Assembly: GCF_017355935.1 (NCBI RefSeq)
Contig: NZ_JAFIQT010000004.1
Span: forward strand, 352,308-416,307
DNA: 64,000 nucleotides
DNA from: Telluribacter humicola
GTDB taxonomy: Bacteria > Bacteroidota > Bacteroidia > Cytophagales > Spirosomataceae
Direction of reading: 5' to 3'
The notes under the pieces: generated by a model
What the model was told of the DNA's origin: nothing
Seen by the model: the letters and a program-made list of their open reading frames with translations, nothing else
The model's database searches: none
In this document: positions 36,966 to 44,939 of the stretch, piece by piece
Layout: each line of letters starts with the position of its first letter
Numbering within the stretch: position 1 is the first letter of the stretch
Position numbers and translations under genes: made by a program

Positions 36966-38714
36966 TTATGGATTAATGTATGTTGAGCGAATACTTGTTC
37001 TCAGATGAATAAGAGCATCAAAATGTTCGGTTATAGACATGGATCTAAATTGATTAAGCTGGGTCTCTGTTTCTAAAAAGCGAAATCCTAATTGCTGCTT
37101 TATCCAATGCCCCTCATCCTGCTTTTGTATGGCTGATAGATTTAGTATAAAATCAGGATACTGGCACTGGTTTAATAAATACTCATAGGTGCCGGGGTAG
37201 GGCGTTTCGACAGCAAAAAATCCTGGTGAGCCATATATTGAGTAGGTGCCTTGGTTAAATGTAGAGCCAATGGCGAAGTATTCCTTCCCATACCAATCAT
37301 GGAGGTAGTGCCCCATATTGACTCCCTGTTTGGAAATGTGTCCATTTGCCGCCCAGATGACCATCCTTACATTCTTCGGATGCTGATCCACCAGCCAACG
37401 GATATTTTGTGCCATCCATTCTCGGCGATTTTTGAGAAAGGGTAAAGCTATTGATTGGGCGAGTATATCGGCATCATGTTGCAGCTGCTCCAATATACCT
37501 TTATTTTCACTACTTTGTTTTTGGTCTTTCAAATGTGCAATAATCACCTGGACCTGTTGATAGGCTACAGTTCGCAAAGAGTCATTCAAGGGCTTTGACC
37601 TCAATGTCGCGGTTACTTTATTTACAAGCTCCAGTAAGGTAGAATCATTCTTTTCGCCATAACGAGCCAGGTTTTGCAGCGGTATTTCCTGACTTTGTAA
37701 ATCAAATCCCCGAAATTCAACTGGGCTATCGGGATGGCTCTGATTGTAAGCTCGCATCCATTCAATCATAGATAGTACTTCCTTGGTTTGCCAGCTCTTA
37801 AAGCCAAGGAGTTGCGTCACCTGGGCCGGACTTCCTTCGCCTCCCTGCACGTAACGATTGATCAGATCGGCTTCTGGCGCAGGTGCTTCCATGGCAATAA
37901 CTGTAAAACCCATCTTTTCCACCAGGTACTGAATCAACCGGTGTTTTACCTGAAAGAGAGAGCCTGAACCATGGGAGTTTTCTCCCAGGCCAACCAATCG
38001 GCTTGGGCCGATATGCCGTTTTAAAACAGTTAAGTCATCTACCGGATCATTCGGATCTAGTGAACGTAAGGGCACAACTGTTCGGTTTAACCAGGCTTGT
38101 TGTTTAGTAGATAAGGGCTTTAAGGAGGGAGGTGTGTCTAATAACTCTTGACCATCTAATTCAACGCGAACCGCATCCAGATACACTTTACCGGTGCCAT
38201 TTACCTTGAGGCCTGGCACAATACCTTCACCTTGGGCATCCTCTGGTACGTTAAAAGAATACCGGAAAGGTTGCCAATTGGTTGTTTTCGTTACAGCTTG
38301 GTCAGAAAACCCAAACGAGCGACGACCATAATCATAATGAAACCAACGGGCTTCTCCATCTTGTAAACTATCAATCTTTATCTGACCAGTCAGAGTCAGC
38401 GTATGGCCTTTTAGACGCTCAACACTAAAAAAAAGGCCAGCCAACAACATGGGAGCTTGCTGGGCTGTGAAAATCAGACTCTTACGACCATCAAAGGATT
38501 GAGTTGAATCCACTCTGATTGATGATGGTGCTCCCTTTCCTTCATTAACCTCCCAGGCAAGAGGAAAGCCGCGGGGAGAGGCATATTCAAAACTCAGATT
38601 AAGGAAGTTTTGTGCCTGTAGTCTACTGGACCATAGTATAAGTCCAATAATAATCATCCATTTACTGATTAGTATCAGGACCCAATGAGGTTTATCTTCA
38701 CTTGTAGCTTTCAT
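36966..38714 (-). CDS. Erythromycin esterase family protein with N-terminal beta-sandwich
   Basis: A 582-residue exported protein. A hydrophobic stretch (about 15-34) looks like a signal anchor or signal peptide. Residues 35-190 look like a carbohydrate-binding-type beta-sandwich, and 215-580 form the erythromycin-esterase-like domain, with LVGLGENSHGSGSLFQVKHR (Glu and His of the active site), FTVIAMEAP, WMRAYNQSHP, EFRGFDLQS and WAANGHISK. Characterised members hydrolyse macrolide lactones, but most chromosomal homologs like this one have unknown substrates, so resistance must not be assumed. It follows the AraC regulator gene by 55 bases on the same strand, so the two are probably one unit. 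Confidence 0.87.
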   Translation of the reverse strand: MKATSEDKPHWVLILISKWMIIIGLILWSSRLQAQNFLNLSFEYASPRGFPLAWEVNEGKGAPSSIRVDSTQSFDGRKSLIFTAQQAPMLLAGLFFSVERLKGHTLTLTGQIKIDSLQDGEARWFHYDYGRRSFGFSDQAVTKTTNWQPFRYSFNVPEDAQGEGIVPGLKVNGTGKVYLDAVRVELDGQELLDTPPSLKPLSTKQQAWLNRTVVPLRSLDPNDPVDDLTVLKRHIGPSRLVGLGENSHGSGSLFQVKHRLIQYLVEKMGFTVIAMEAPAPEADLINRYVQGGEGSPAQVTQLLGFKSWQTKEVLSMIEWMRAYNQSHPDSPVEFRGFDLQSQEIPLQNLARYGEKNDSTLLELVNKVTATLRSKPLNDSLRTVAYQQVQVIIAHLKDQKQSSENKGILEQLQHDADILAQSIALPFLKNRREWMAQNIRWLVDQHPKNVRMVIWAANGHISKQGVNMGHYLHDWYGKEYFAIGSTFNQGTYSIYGSPGFFAVETPYPGTYEYLLNQCQYPDFILNLSAIQKQDEGHWIKQQLGFRFLETETQLNQFRSMSITEHFDALIHLRTSIRSTYINP

Positions 38715-38769
38715 TGTTAGATGCCAATTTTTGGCAAAGAAAAGGCATCCTGTTGCAAATGTCCTTGTA

Positions 38770-39603
38770 CTATCTTGGGATGATGGTATGGGATTGTCGG
38801 CAAATAGTATGTCGGTAAGTTGAAGGCGACAAACTCATTATTCTTTTGAATACTTTGTTAAAGTGGCTGGCATCCGAAAAACCTAGTTCAAAAGCGATTT
38901 CTTCTGTCGTCATCCTGGTTCCTTCAAGTAAGTTACAAGCACGAGCCACCTTTTGTTGACGCATATATTGCCCTAAAGTCATGCCTTGGGTCCGGCTGAA
39001 GTGCCTGCATAAATAATCGGCCGATAAACCAGTAAGCTGGCTTAGTTGTTCTAACGTGAGATTCTGTTGAGGAGTCTCATTTATAAAAGCTTTGACTTGA
39101 TCAACCCATCTGGAAGCACGCCGATCCAGTTGGCTTTGGCGTAGAAATAAGCCAATTAACTGACGCACGATTCCACCAATGATAAGCTCTGAGAAGGCAT
39201 CAGTGCGCTGTACTTCTTCCAGCAGGCACACCATATAACTTTTAACAGAAGGCAGGTCAATAGCCTGATACCCATCAACTGGTAGTAGATACAAATCAGC
39301 GTATTGGTTAGTCGTTGCTAGCGGTACTTCAACATTAAAACAAAGAGCTGGCGATTGATCAAACTGGTTGCTATGTTCAGCCTCTGCTGGATGAAAGACA
39401 ACGTCACCCTTCCGGAAAGTATAGACCTTTGAGCCTACTCGTTCTTTATATATACCTTCTAAAACTAGAGTGAAGTAGGGATTAACATGATGATGATTGG
39501 GAATTATTGTCTGAGGGGCATGTTGTGAAGTCGTTATATAGAAGTTATCAACTTGCTTTTTTAAATCTACTTGTCCAAAGTACTGGCCACTCTGCCGCTC
39601 CAT
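38770..39603 (-). CDS. AraC family transcriptional regulator
   Basis: A 277-residue regulator. The N-terminal half (about 15-140) is a cupin-like sensor domain (HHHVNPYFTLVLEGIYKER, GDVVFHPAEAEHSNQF), and the C-terminal 100 residues are the double helix-turn-helix of the AraC family (LTLEQLSQLTGLSADYLCRH and IAFELGFSDASHFNKVFK). The sensor would bind a small molecule, unknown. It is the first gene of a likely two-gene unit with the erythromycin-esterase-like gene and probably regulates it. Start at 39603 is the only good one. Confidence 0.93.
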   Translation of the reverse strand: MERQSGQYFGQVDLKKQVDNFYITTSQHAPQTIIPNHHHVNPYFTLVLEGIYKERVGSKVYTFRKGDVVFHPAEAEHSNQFDQSPALCFNVEVPLATTNQYADLYLLPVDGYQAIDLPSVKSYMVCLLEEVQRTDAFSELIIGGIVRQLIGLFLRQSQLDRRASRWVDQVKAFINETPQQNLTLEQLSQLTGLSADYLCRHFSRTQGMTLGQYMRQQKVARACNLLEGTRMTTEEIAFELGFSDASHFNKVFKRIMSLSPSTYRHTICRQSHTIIPR

Positions 39604-39928
39604 ATTTAGATAAATCTGATTTGAATAGGCAAACTACAAAATACATGTTTAATATATTGATTTCTCAGACAACATACCCTCCTATTTATAGCTCTATTTT
39701 GTAAGGAGGTTACACTATACGCCCTCCGGTGCCTAATGAAGGAGAACCAACAATAATCGTATTTCAATACCCAACTAGCCAGAGTATCTACTACAACTAC
39801 AGGACAATAGCAGCAAGCTCAGAGTGGGTTGTGGTAGCAGCGAGAAGTTGAAAGGTAACATTATCAATTTCAAAGAAGATTAAAATTCCTTTAAGCTATT
39901 CTTTGCTCTAATACCAAAAGCCCCCCCT
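39604..39928. other. Short gap containing a coding remnant
   Basis: A 325-base stretch that contains the coding remnant at 39708-39851 and otherwise nothing recognisable. Confidence 0.4.
39708..39851 (+). pseudogene. Frame remnant without a start
   Basis: A 47-codon frame between a TAA and a TGA, reading PPVPNEGEPTIIVFQYPTS and SIYYNYRTIAASSEWVVVAA. The text is clearly protein-like but there is no start codon. The family is not identified (a hydrolase piece is one thought). Confidence 0.35.
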
Positions 39929-41035
39929 TTATGCTCTGGTGGCTTGCCGGGCTACTGTTGATGACAGGTCATTTTCCACGTTATGAAGAAAAGCTCTGTC
40001 CAGTTTTTTTAGGAGTTGAAGGTGAATCTGTGCCGATTTTAATTGATTCCAGCCGCGCTGAAACGACCAGTAGGGCACCCCCCTCGCGTGGTTCTGCCGG
40101 GCAATGCGCGCCAGCACAGACCAGTGGTGTATTACGATTCGGTAAGCCTGCCAAAGTGAGTTTCCGTTTCCATAGACGTGGTGCGGGGCTGCTCCCGCGC
40201 CGTTAAATTCAAGAATTGAAAAATTACGGCCCGCTTTGAGGTCGTCTATAGACGCACATTTGATGTCATATCGTCCGAAATAAAAGTGCCCAGCAAAATG
40301 GCTCAGAGCATCAAAGACGCTCAGCAGCCGTTGGTCTTTTTCGTGGGCAAGACTTACTAACCGGCCACCCCTGGTTTGGTTGAGAGCATTACTCAGGCGA
40401 TACCTTTCGCCGTTGGGTACTACGTAATCCAGGCGGTTGGCGTGTTTTGCCCGCAACTCATCCAGTCGGAAGCGGGCCGGCGGATATTGTTGGAGCAGCT
40501 CCCAAAGTGTGGAGTGTCCGTCGCCGATTACCTCCAGGAAATCTTTTCTAACAAACCCAGTGATCGTGCCGGTTGAGTCGCCGGGAAACCGGTAGTAGAA
40601 TACGCTTACCTCTATGGGATAGGTGATCAGATCCTGAACGATGTATTCTACAGGCATCTGCTGGTGGTATAGGCGTAACTCATTCGCCGTGTAAATAACC
40701 CGAAATAACAGCCCCATCATGCCTACATTAGGTTTCACCGCAACTGGATAAGCATCAAAATGAGTCGCAACCAATTGCTCTGCCTCATCGGCCAAAATAG
40801 TCGGCGCTATATAGATACTCTTTGGACATAGATCCGGCGGTAGCTGCTCATACATTTCCCGTTTGGTTTCTCCCTCGAATCCCCCAAAGGTAAGCGTTGG
40901 GTTGGCAGTCGTGAAAAACCACCACGACCGCGACCGACCACAGTGCCAAAGCCAGATAGGAATCAACGGAATTAATTTTACACGATAATCCCAGACTTCC
41001 CAGTGTGTGAGTCGATACATGGCCTTTTTAATCAT
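39929..41035 (-). CDS. ATP-grasp protein, D-alanine-D-alanine ligase-like
   Basis: A 368-residue protein when started at the ATG at 41035 (MIKKAMYRLTHWEVWDY), the form seen in similar proteins of this group; the frame is open to 41155. The ATP-grasp layout is visible: a lysine strand PVAVKPNVGMMGLLF, a hinge VEYIVQDLI, FVRKDFLEVIGDGHS and the metal-binding end FGRYDIKCAS with FSILEFNGAGAAP. Members ligate a carboxylate to an amine using ATP. The substrate is unknown, and a peptidoglycan role should not be assumed. The N-terminus has a hydrophobic stretch (LIPLIPIWLWHC) that could be membrane-associated. Confidence 0.75.
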   Translation of the reverse strand: MIKKAMYRLTHWEVWDYRVKLIPLIPIWLWHCGRSRSWWFFTTANPTLTFGGFEGETKREMYEQLPPDLCPKSIYIAPTILADEAEQLVATHFDAYPVAVKPNVGMMGLLFRVIYTANELRLYHQQMPVEYIVQDLITYPIEVSVFYYRFPGDSTGTITGFVRKDFLEVIGDGHSTLWELLQQYPPARFRLDELRAKHANRLDYVVPNGERYRLSNALNQTRGGRLVSLAHEKDQRLLSVFDALSHFAGHFYFGRYDIKCASIDDLKAGRNFSILEFNGAGAAPHHVYGNGNSLWQAYRIVIHHWSVLARIARQNHARGVPYWSFQRGWNQLKSAQIHLQLLKKLDRAFLHNVENDLSSTVARQATRA

Positions 41036-41342
41036 TGGTAGGGCTTTACAATAAAGATATGTATAACGTACCGACCCAACAGGGCAATTTTGGTTATCAT
41101 TCATGTCATTCATTATATTAAGCAAATCAGCTAAGGTCTGCTCAACTTCGAGCATCTCAGACTACGTGGATTTGCACAGTATATATGACCACAAAATTGT
41201 CAAAGACCCGAATGTGGTGGTAGCAACAAATGCCCATCATCTTGCTCCATGTAGTTGGTTGTTATATTATGGTCGTAGTGTCGCGGAATAGAATCTTTTG
41301 TCTCGCTATCGTCATAACCTGCTAATGAATGATTTTTCCTTT

Positions 41343-43676
41343 TTACTCTGCTTTCAAAACTTTTTCTGGTTCAACTTGACCAGCTCGAATGGTTTGGGAT
41401 AAGACAGTCAGTAGCCCGAGTATAGCAACCAAACCAAAGCCTATGCTTAAATTTATAAAACTTAAATCAAGATGGTTACCCATTTCCTTTTTTAGTAAAT
41501 CACCGCCAAACAAGCCTGCAGGAACACCAATAATGCCAGCAATCAAGATAAGAAAGCCGAAATTTTTGGTAACTGTCCACACCAATTCTGCGTTGCTTGC
41601 TCCCATTACTTTTCTTACACCCAGTTCTTTAGTCCTTGTTTCTACGGAGTAACTTGCTATGCCTAAAATGCCTAAAGCAGCGATGATCAGGACAATTAGG
41701 GCAGAGCCGCCAAAAAACTCCATTTCTCCACTGATTTCATCCGAATAACGGTACTCTTTTAAGTTATAGAGATTTGCAGTTTTTTCAGGAAAATGGTTTT
41801 TCCATAAGGACTGAATGGCCTTGGTTACTTCCAATTCAGTATTTGGCTTTATTTTTATAGTCAATGAGGCTATTTCATTTGGCAGATACCGATAGATTAA
41901 AGGGACTGCCTGGCCAATAACCTCATTGGGCATGATGCCAATGACTTGAACATAGGCAGAGTCCAGTAATAGATTTTGCCCTACTATGGTCTGCGATTTA
42001 ATTTCCAGTAGTTTTGCGGCAGCTTCATTCACCAACACATACTGCTCAGTACTTTGTGGCATATTTGTAGGAAAATTTTGCCCTGATTTTAACCTAATAC
42101 CTTCTATTTCAATTGTTCTTGGATCAATACTTACGTAGTTTATTTCCAGCGTTTTATTGTTTAATATTACTGTATCATTGCCTATTTTGATAGGTTCATG
42201 ATACCAGTTAGTCGCCAAGGTCGTTTCGACCTGACTTAACTGGCTTATTTCATTTTGTAGATCTTCATACTGTTCACCTTTTAAATCAAGGGTCAGAACA
42301 TTGGATGGCACGGTTGAGCTAATGATTGACCTATTTTTTCTATCATAATCGGCTATTATGACAACCAGTATCATAAACATGATGGTCACTGAGAATTGTA
42401 CAACGATCAAAGCTTTGTAAACAGCAACACCCTGGAACAGCTTTATATTCTTCATTTTACGCAAAATCTGTATGGGCTGAAACGATGACAGTAGCCATGA
42501 CGGGAATGCTCCTGCGACTAATCCCGTGATAACTGCGTAAGTTAACAAGCTTAAAATTAAGATTATATCCCAGGAAAATGTCACATCATCCATATCGGGT
42601 ATATAGTGGGCTAAAACAGTAACACAAGGAACTGTGAATAACAAAGCAAATAGGGCAACGATGGTTGATTCTACTAAAAATTGACCCATAACCTGCCCTC
42701 TTGTTGCGCCTACCGATTTGCGAACCCCTACTTCCTGAGCTCGTGAGAAGGCACGCGCCAATGCCAAACTGATATAGTTAAAAGCAGCTAAAAGGGTTAA
42801 GGCTAGAATTATAAATAGCTGCACTTGTATACTCGTCCAATCTCCGCCCGCATTACGGTCATTTATAATGTCATTGTTTCGAGGAGTAATATCTTCTATG
42901 GGTTGTGCCAGAAATTGAAGACTACTCTTATCTATTTTACGATTATAATTCTGGAGCGTTTTATTGAGCTGCTTTACATTATCTTCTGATTTTAAACTTA
43001 CGTAAATGGCCGAACTCTTGAAGTTTCCCCAGTCTTGTGAAATATCACTAATTGCACCTTTTTTTTCAAGCATTTCAGTAGAACTAAAAGATAATAGTGC
43101 CTCAATGGGTAGATGGGTTTCTAAAGGCGGGTCCTGGATAATGCCTTCAACGGTGTAAGAACCTAAGTTTTCAAATTGAACAGTTTGCCCTAAAGCATTG
43201 GTGTTGCCAAATATTTTTTCTGCTGTTTTTTCAGTTAAAAAAAGGGAAGTGGAGTTATGTATAAGGCTTTGTGCATTGCCAGACAACAACTTAAATCCAA
43301 AAACATTAAAAAAAGAAGGCTCAGAAAACTTTATGTCAATAGGTACATCACCTTTGTCAGTTTGTAAGTTATACTTTCCTGCCTGACGTACTTTTACCGT
43401 ATTTTCAACAAAGGAGATACTGTCCATTTGAGACACCAATGGCAATGGAGCAGTTGCCCATTTGGTTTGCCCCCCCTCCTTTGTTTCCTGCGTGAGTACC
43501 CTTACTATTTTATTGAGTTCTGGATGAAAATGGTCTGTATCAAAAGTGGCTTTTAGACCTGTAAAAAGAATAACGCCAACCGCCATACTTAATGACAAGC
43601 TCATGATATTGACTAATGAAAAAAGTTTGTTTTTCCAGAGTACCCGTATAGCGATTATCAGATTGTTCTTTATCAT
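41343..43676 (-). CDS. MacB-like ABC transporter permease (FtsX type)
   Basis: A 777-residue permease in the usual Bacteroidota layout: one N-terminal transmembrane helix (about 15-40), a periplasmic MacB core domain, an FtsX block of three helices (about 285-400), a second helix with periplasmic domain (about 425-650), and a second FtsX block (about 670-770). Motifs include EVGVRKSVGATRGQV and ELGVRKVMGASNAEL. Members move lipid-linked or peptide substrates or act as mechanotransmission units and need an ABC ATPase; none is intact here. Its codon use is visibly more A/T-rich than the permease gene at 44940-47633, so the two probably have different histories. Confidence 0.92.
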   Translation of the reverse strand: MIKNNLIIAIRVLWKNKLFSLVNIMSLSLSMAVGVILFTGLKATFDTDHFHPELNKIVRVLTQETKEGGQTKWATAPLPLVSQMDSISFVENTVKVRQAGKYNLQTDKGDVPIDIKFSEPSFFNVFGFKLLSGNAQSLIHNSTSLFLTEKTAEKIFGNTNALGQTVQFENLGSYTVEGIIQDPPLETHLPIEALLSFSSTEMLEKKGAISDISQDWGNFKSSAIYVSLKSEDNVKQLNKTLQNYNRKIDKSSLQFLAQPIEDITPRNNDIINDRNAGGDWTSIQVQLFIILALTLLAAFNYISLALARAFSRAQEVGVRKSVGATRGQVMGQFLVESTIVALFALLFTVPCVTVLAHYIPDMDDVTFSWDIILILSLLTYAVITGLVAGAFPSWLLSSFQPIQILRKMKNIKLFQGVAVYKALIVVQFSVTIMFMILVVIIADYDRKNRSIISSTVPSNVLTLDLKGEQYEDLQNEISQLSQVETTLATNWYHEPIKIGNDTVILNNKTLEINYVSIDPRTIEIEGIRLKSGQNFPTNMPQSTEQYVLVNEAAAKLLEIKSQTIVGQNLLLDSAYVQVIGIMPNEVIGQAVPLIYRYLPNEIASLTIKIKPNTELEVTKAIQSLWKNHFPEKTANLYNLKEYRYSDEISGEMEFFGGSALIVLIIAALGILGIASYSVETRTKELGVRKVMGASNAELVWTVTKNFGFLILIAGIIGVPAGLFGGDLLKKEMGNHLDLSFINLSIGFGLVAILGLLTVLSQTIRAGQVEPEKVLKAE

Positions 43677-43797
43677 AACTTAAAGTGTTATTTTTTTTAT
43701 GAAAAATAAATCAAATACTAAGGGGAATCCCTTGCGCTGGTAGCCGAGTTTTTCCTACTTCAACCTTATTATTAAGCCTCTAAATCTCATCCTGGTA

Positions 43798-43918
43798 CAC
43801 AGTACACTTCCTGGGAGCTACAGCTTTGCCAGGATCATCATCAGGGTAGTTTTGCCCGCCCAGTTGAGCCTAGGCAGACCATACCTTTTCTTAGGAATAT
43901 ATAGTGTTTCATACCTTA
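43798..43918 (-). pseudogene. Fragment of an ABC transporter ATPase
   Basis: On the minus strand the frame reads YGLPRLNWAGKTTLMMILAK before a stop. This matches YGLLGPNGAGKTTLM-type Walker A text of ABC ATPases such as the gene at 13913. Two positions of the loop are changed, and the rest of the domain is gone. It lies just upstream of the minus-strand permease gene, so it may be the remains of that permease's partner. Confidence 0.55.
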
Positions 43919-44532
43919 TGAAAGCCACTCCGTTGGGTTAGGATCCTGATATGTTACTGATCTTTAATTACCAGGTTTTGTTTTAAAACCCTTCAAGCGA
44001 GCTATGAGGAATAAATCTCCGAATGGCTAAGATAGTAAATCTATAAAAACGTACCATGTATTACATAGTACTAGGTATAGATTAATTTAAGCGGCAATAA
44101 ATTTATATAAATGGCATCAAACACTGATGAACGGTATTAAGAAATATAAGCATTCTCCTGAACAAGGAAGTACTGAAATCCACTACCACCCACTGAGAGT
44201 TTCGTTTTCTGTTCAGGAGCGAGTACTACTATCAAAAGTTGGTTCGCCACTTAGTATGGAATGTTGTTGAACAAGCACATTGTTCATGAAGTGGATTTGA
44301 GAACTAGTGACCAGGCCGCAGTTTAGTGTATCATACCATACAACTAGATATACCTATTTTGAGCGTGAGTTTCATCGTAATGCAAGCTTGATCACAGGAT
44401 TACTGACTGCGATCTCTTTTGAAGTGGTTGATAAGCTAGGGGTTCCCCACTCAATAGTGAAGCAGTAGATACCACCAAAATTTAAGGAGAGATTTTATAC
44501 CGGGACTCAGTTCAGTCACCCATCCGAATTAA

Positions 44533-44592
44533 TTATTACTACAAAATAGTATTTATACAAAAACTTAGTTATTATTACTACATAATAGTATT
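44533..44592 (+). promoter_or_regulatory. Two 21-bp repeats, probable PadR operators
   Basis: TTATTACTACAAAATAGTATT (44533-44553) and TTATTACTACATAATAGTATT (44572-44592) differ at one base and are 39 bases apart. Each is itself a near-palindrome (TACTA...TAGTA). They end eight bases before the PadR start. Autoregulation by the PadR protein is the simple explanation, as in many PadR systems; it is inference. Confidence 0.65.
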
Positions 44593-44600
44593 ATTCAGTT

Positions 44601-44933
44601 ATGAAACATCTTCAACTCGGTGAATTTGAGGAGATTGTCCTTCTTACGGTAGGCGTGTTACACGGCAATGCATACGGAGTAACTATCAAGGATGAGATCG
44701 AACAACGCCTTGGCCGTGAAGTAACCATCGGAGCCTTGCAGATTACACTGCGGAGACTGGAATCCAAAGGCTTCTTAAAGTCAACGCCCGGGGATTCAAC
44801 CGAAAGCCGGCGTGGACGACCAAAGCTTTTCTTCGAAATCACAGCTTACGGAAAAAAAGCCCTGGACTATTGCAAAGAATCTCGCGATGAGCTTTGGAAG
44901 GCACTGCCCAAACTGGTGCTAAATCTTAAATAA
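44601..44933 (+). CDS. PadR family transcriptional regulator
   Basis: A 110-residue winged-helix regulator. The N-terminal domain (about 5-80) has the PadR pattern (EEIVLLTVGVLHGNAYGVTI, LGREVTIGALQITLRRLESKG) and the wing with SRRGRPKLFFEIT. The C-terminal helix (about 90-110) is short. PadR proteins are mostly repressors of transport or stress genes. Here the next gene, six bases downstream, encodes a permease, and two operator-like repeats precede the gene. The start at 44601 is supported by the MKHLQLGEFEE opening. Confidence 0.92.
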   Translation: MKHLQLGEFEEIVLLTVGVLHGNAYGVTIKDEIEQRLGREVTIGALQITLRRLESKGFLKSTPGDSTESRRGRPKLFFEITAYGKKALDYCKESRDELWKALPKLVLNLK

Positions 44934-44939
44934 CATTTT

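Larger units (their letters stand above)
43677..44600. other. Gap with an ABC ATPase remnant and the PadR control region
   Basis: The stretch contains the ABC ATPase fragment at 43798-43918, unassigned frames such as SLITGLLTAISFEVVDKLGV near 44400 (plus strand, interrupted), and the repeat operators at 44533-44592. Confidence 0.4.

Noticed and set aside
36966..38714. Antibiotic resistance, suggested by the erythromycin esterase name.
   Set aside because: Most chromosomal family members have no shown macrolide activity, and there is no resistance context.
39931..41291. Several plus-strand frames opposite the ATP-grasp gene.
   Set aside because: They are antisense shadows of the minus-strand gene, which has clear ATP-grasp motifs.
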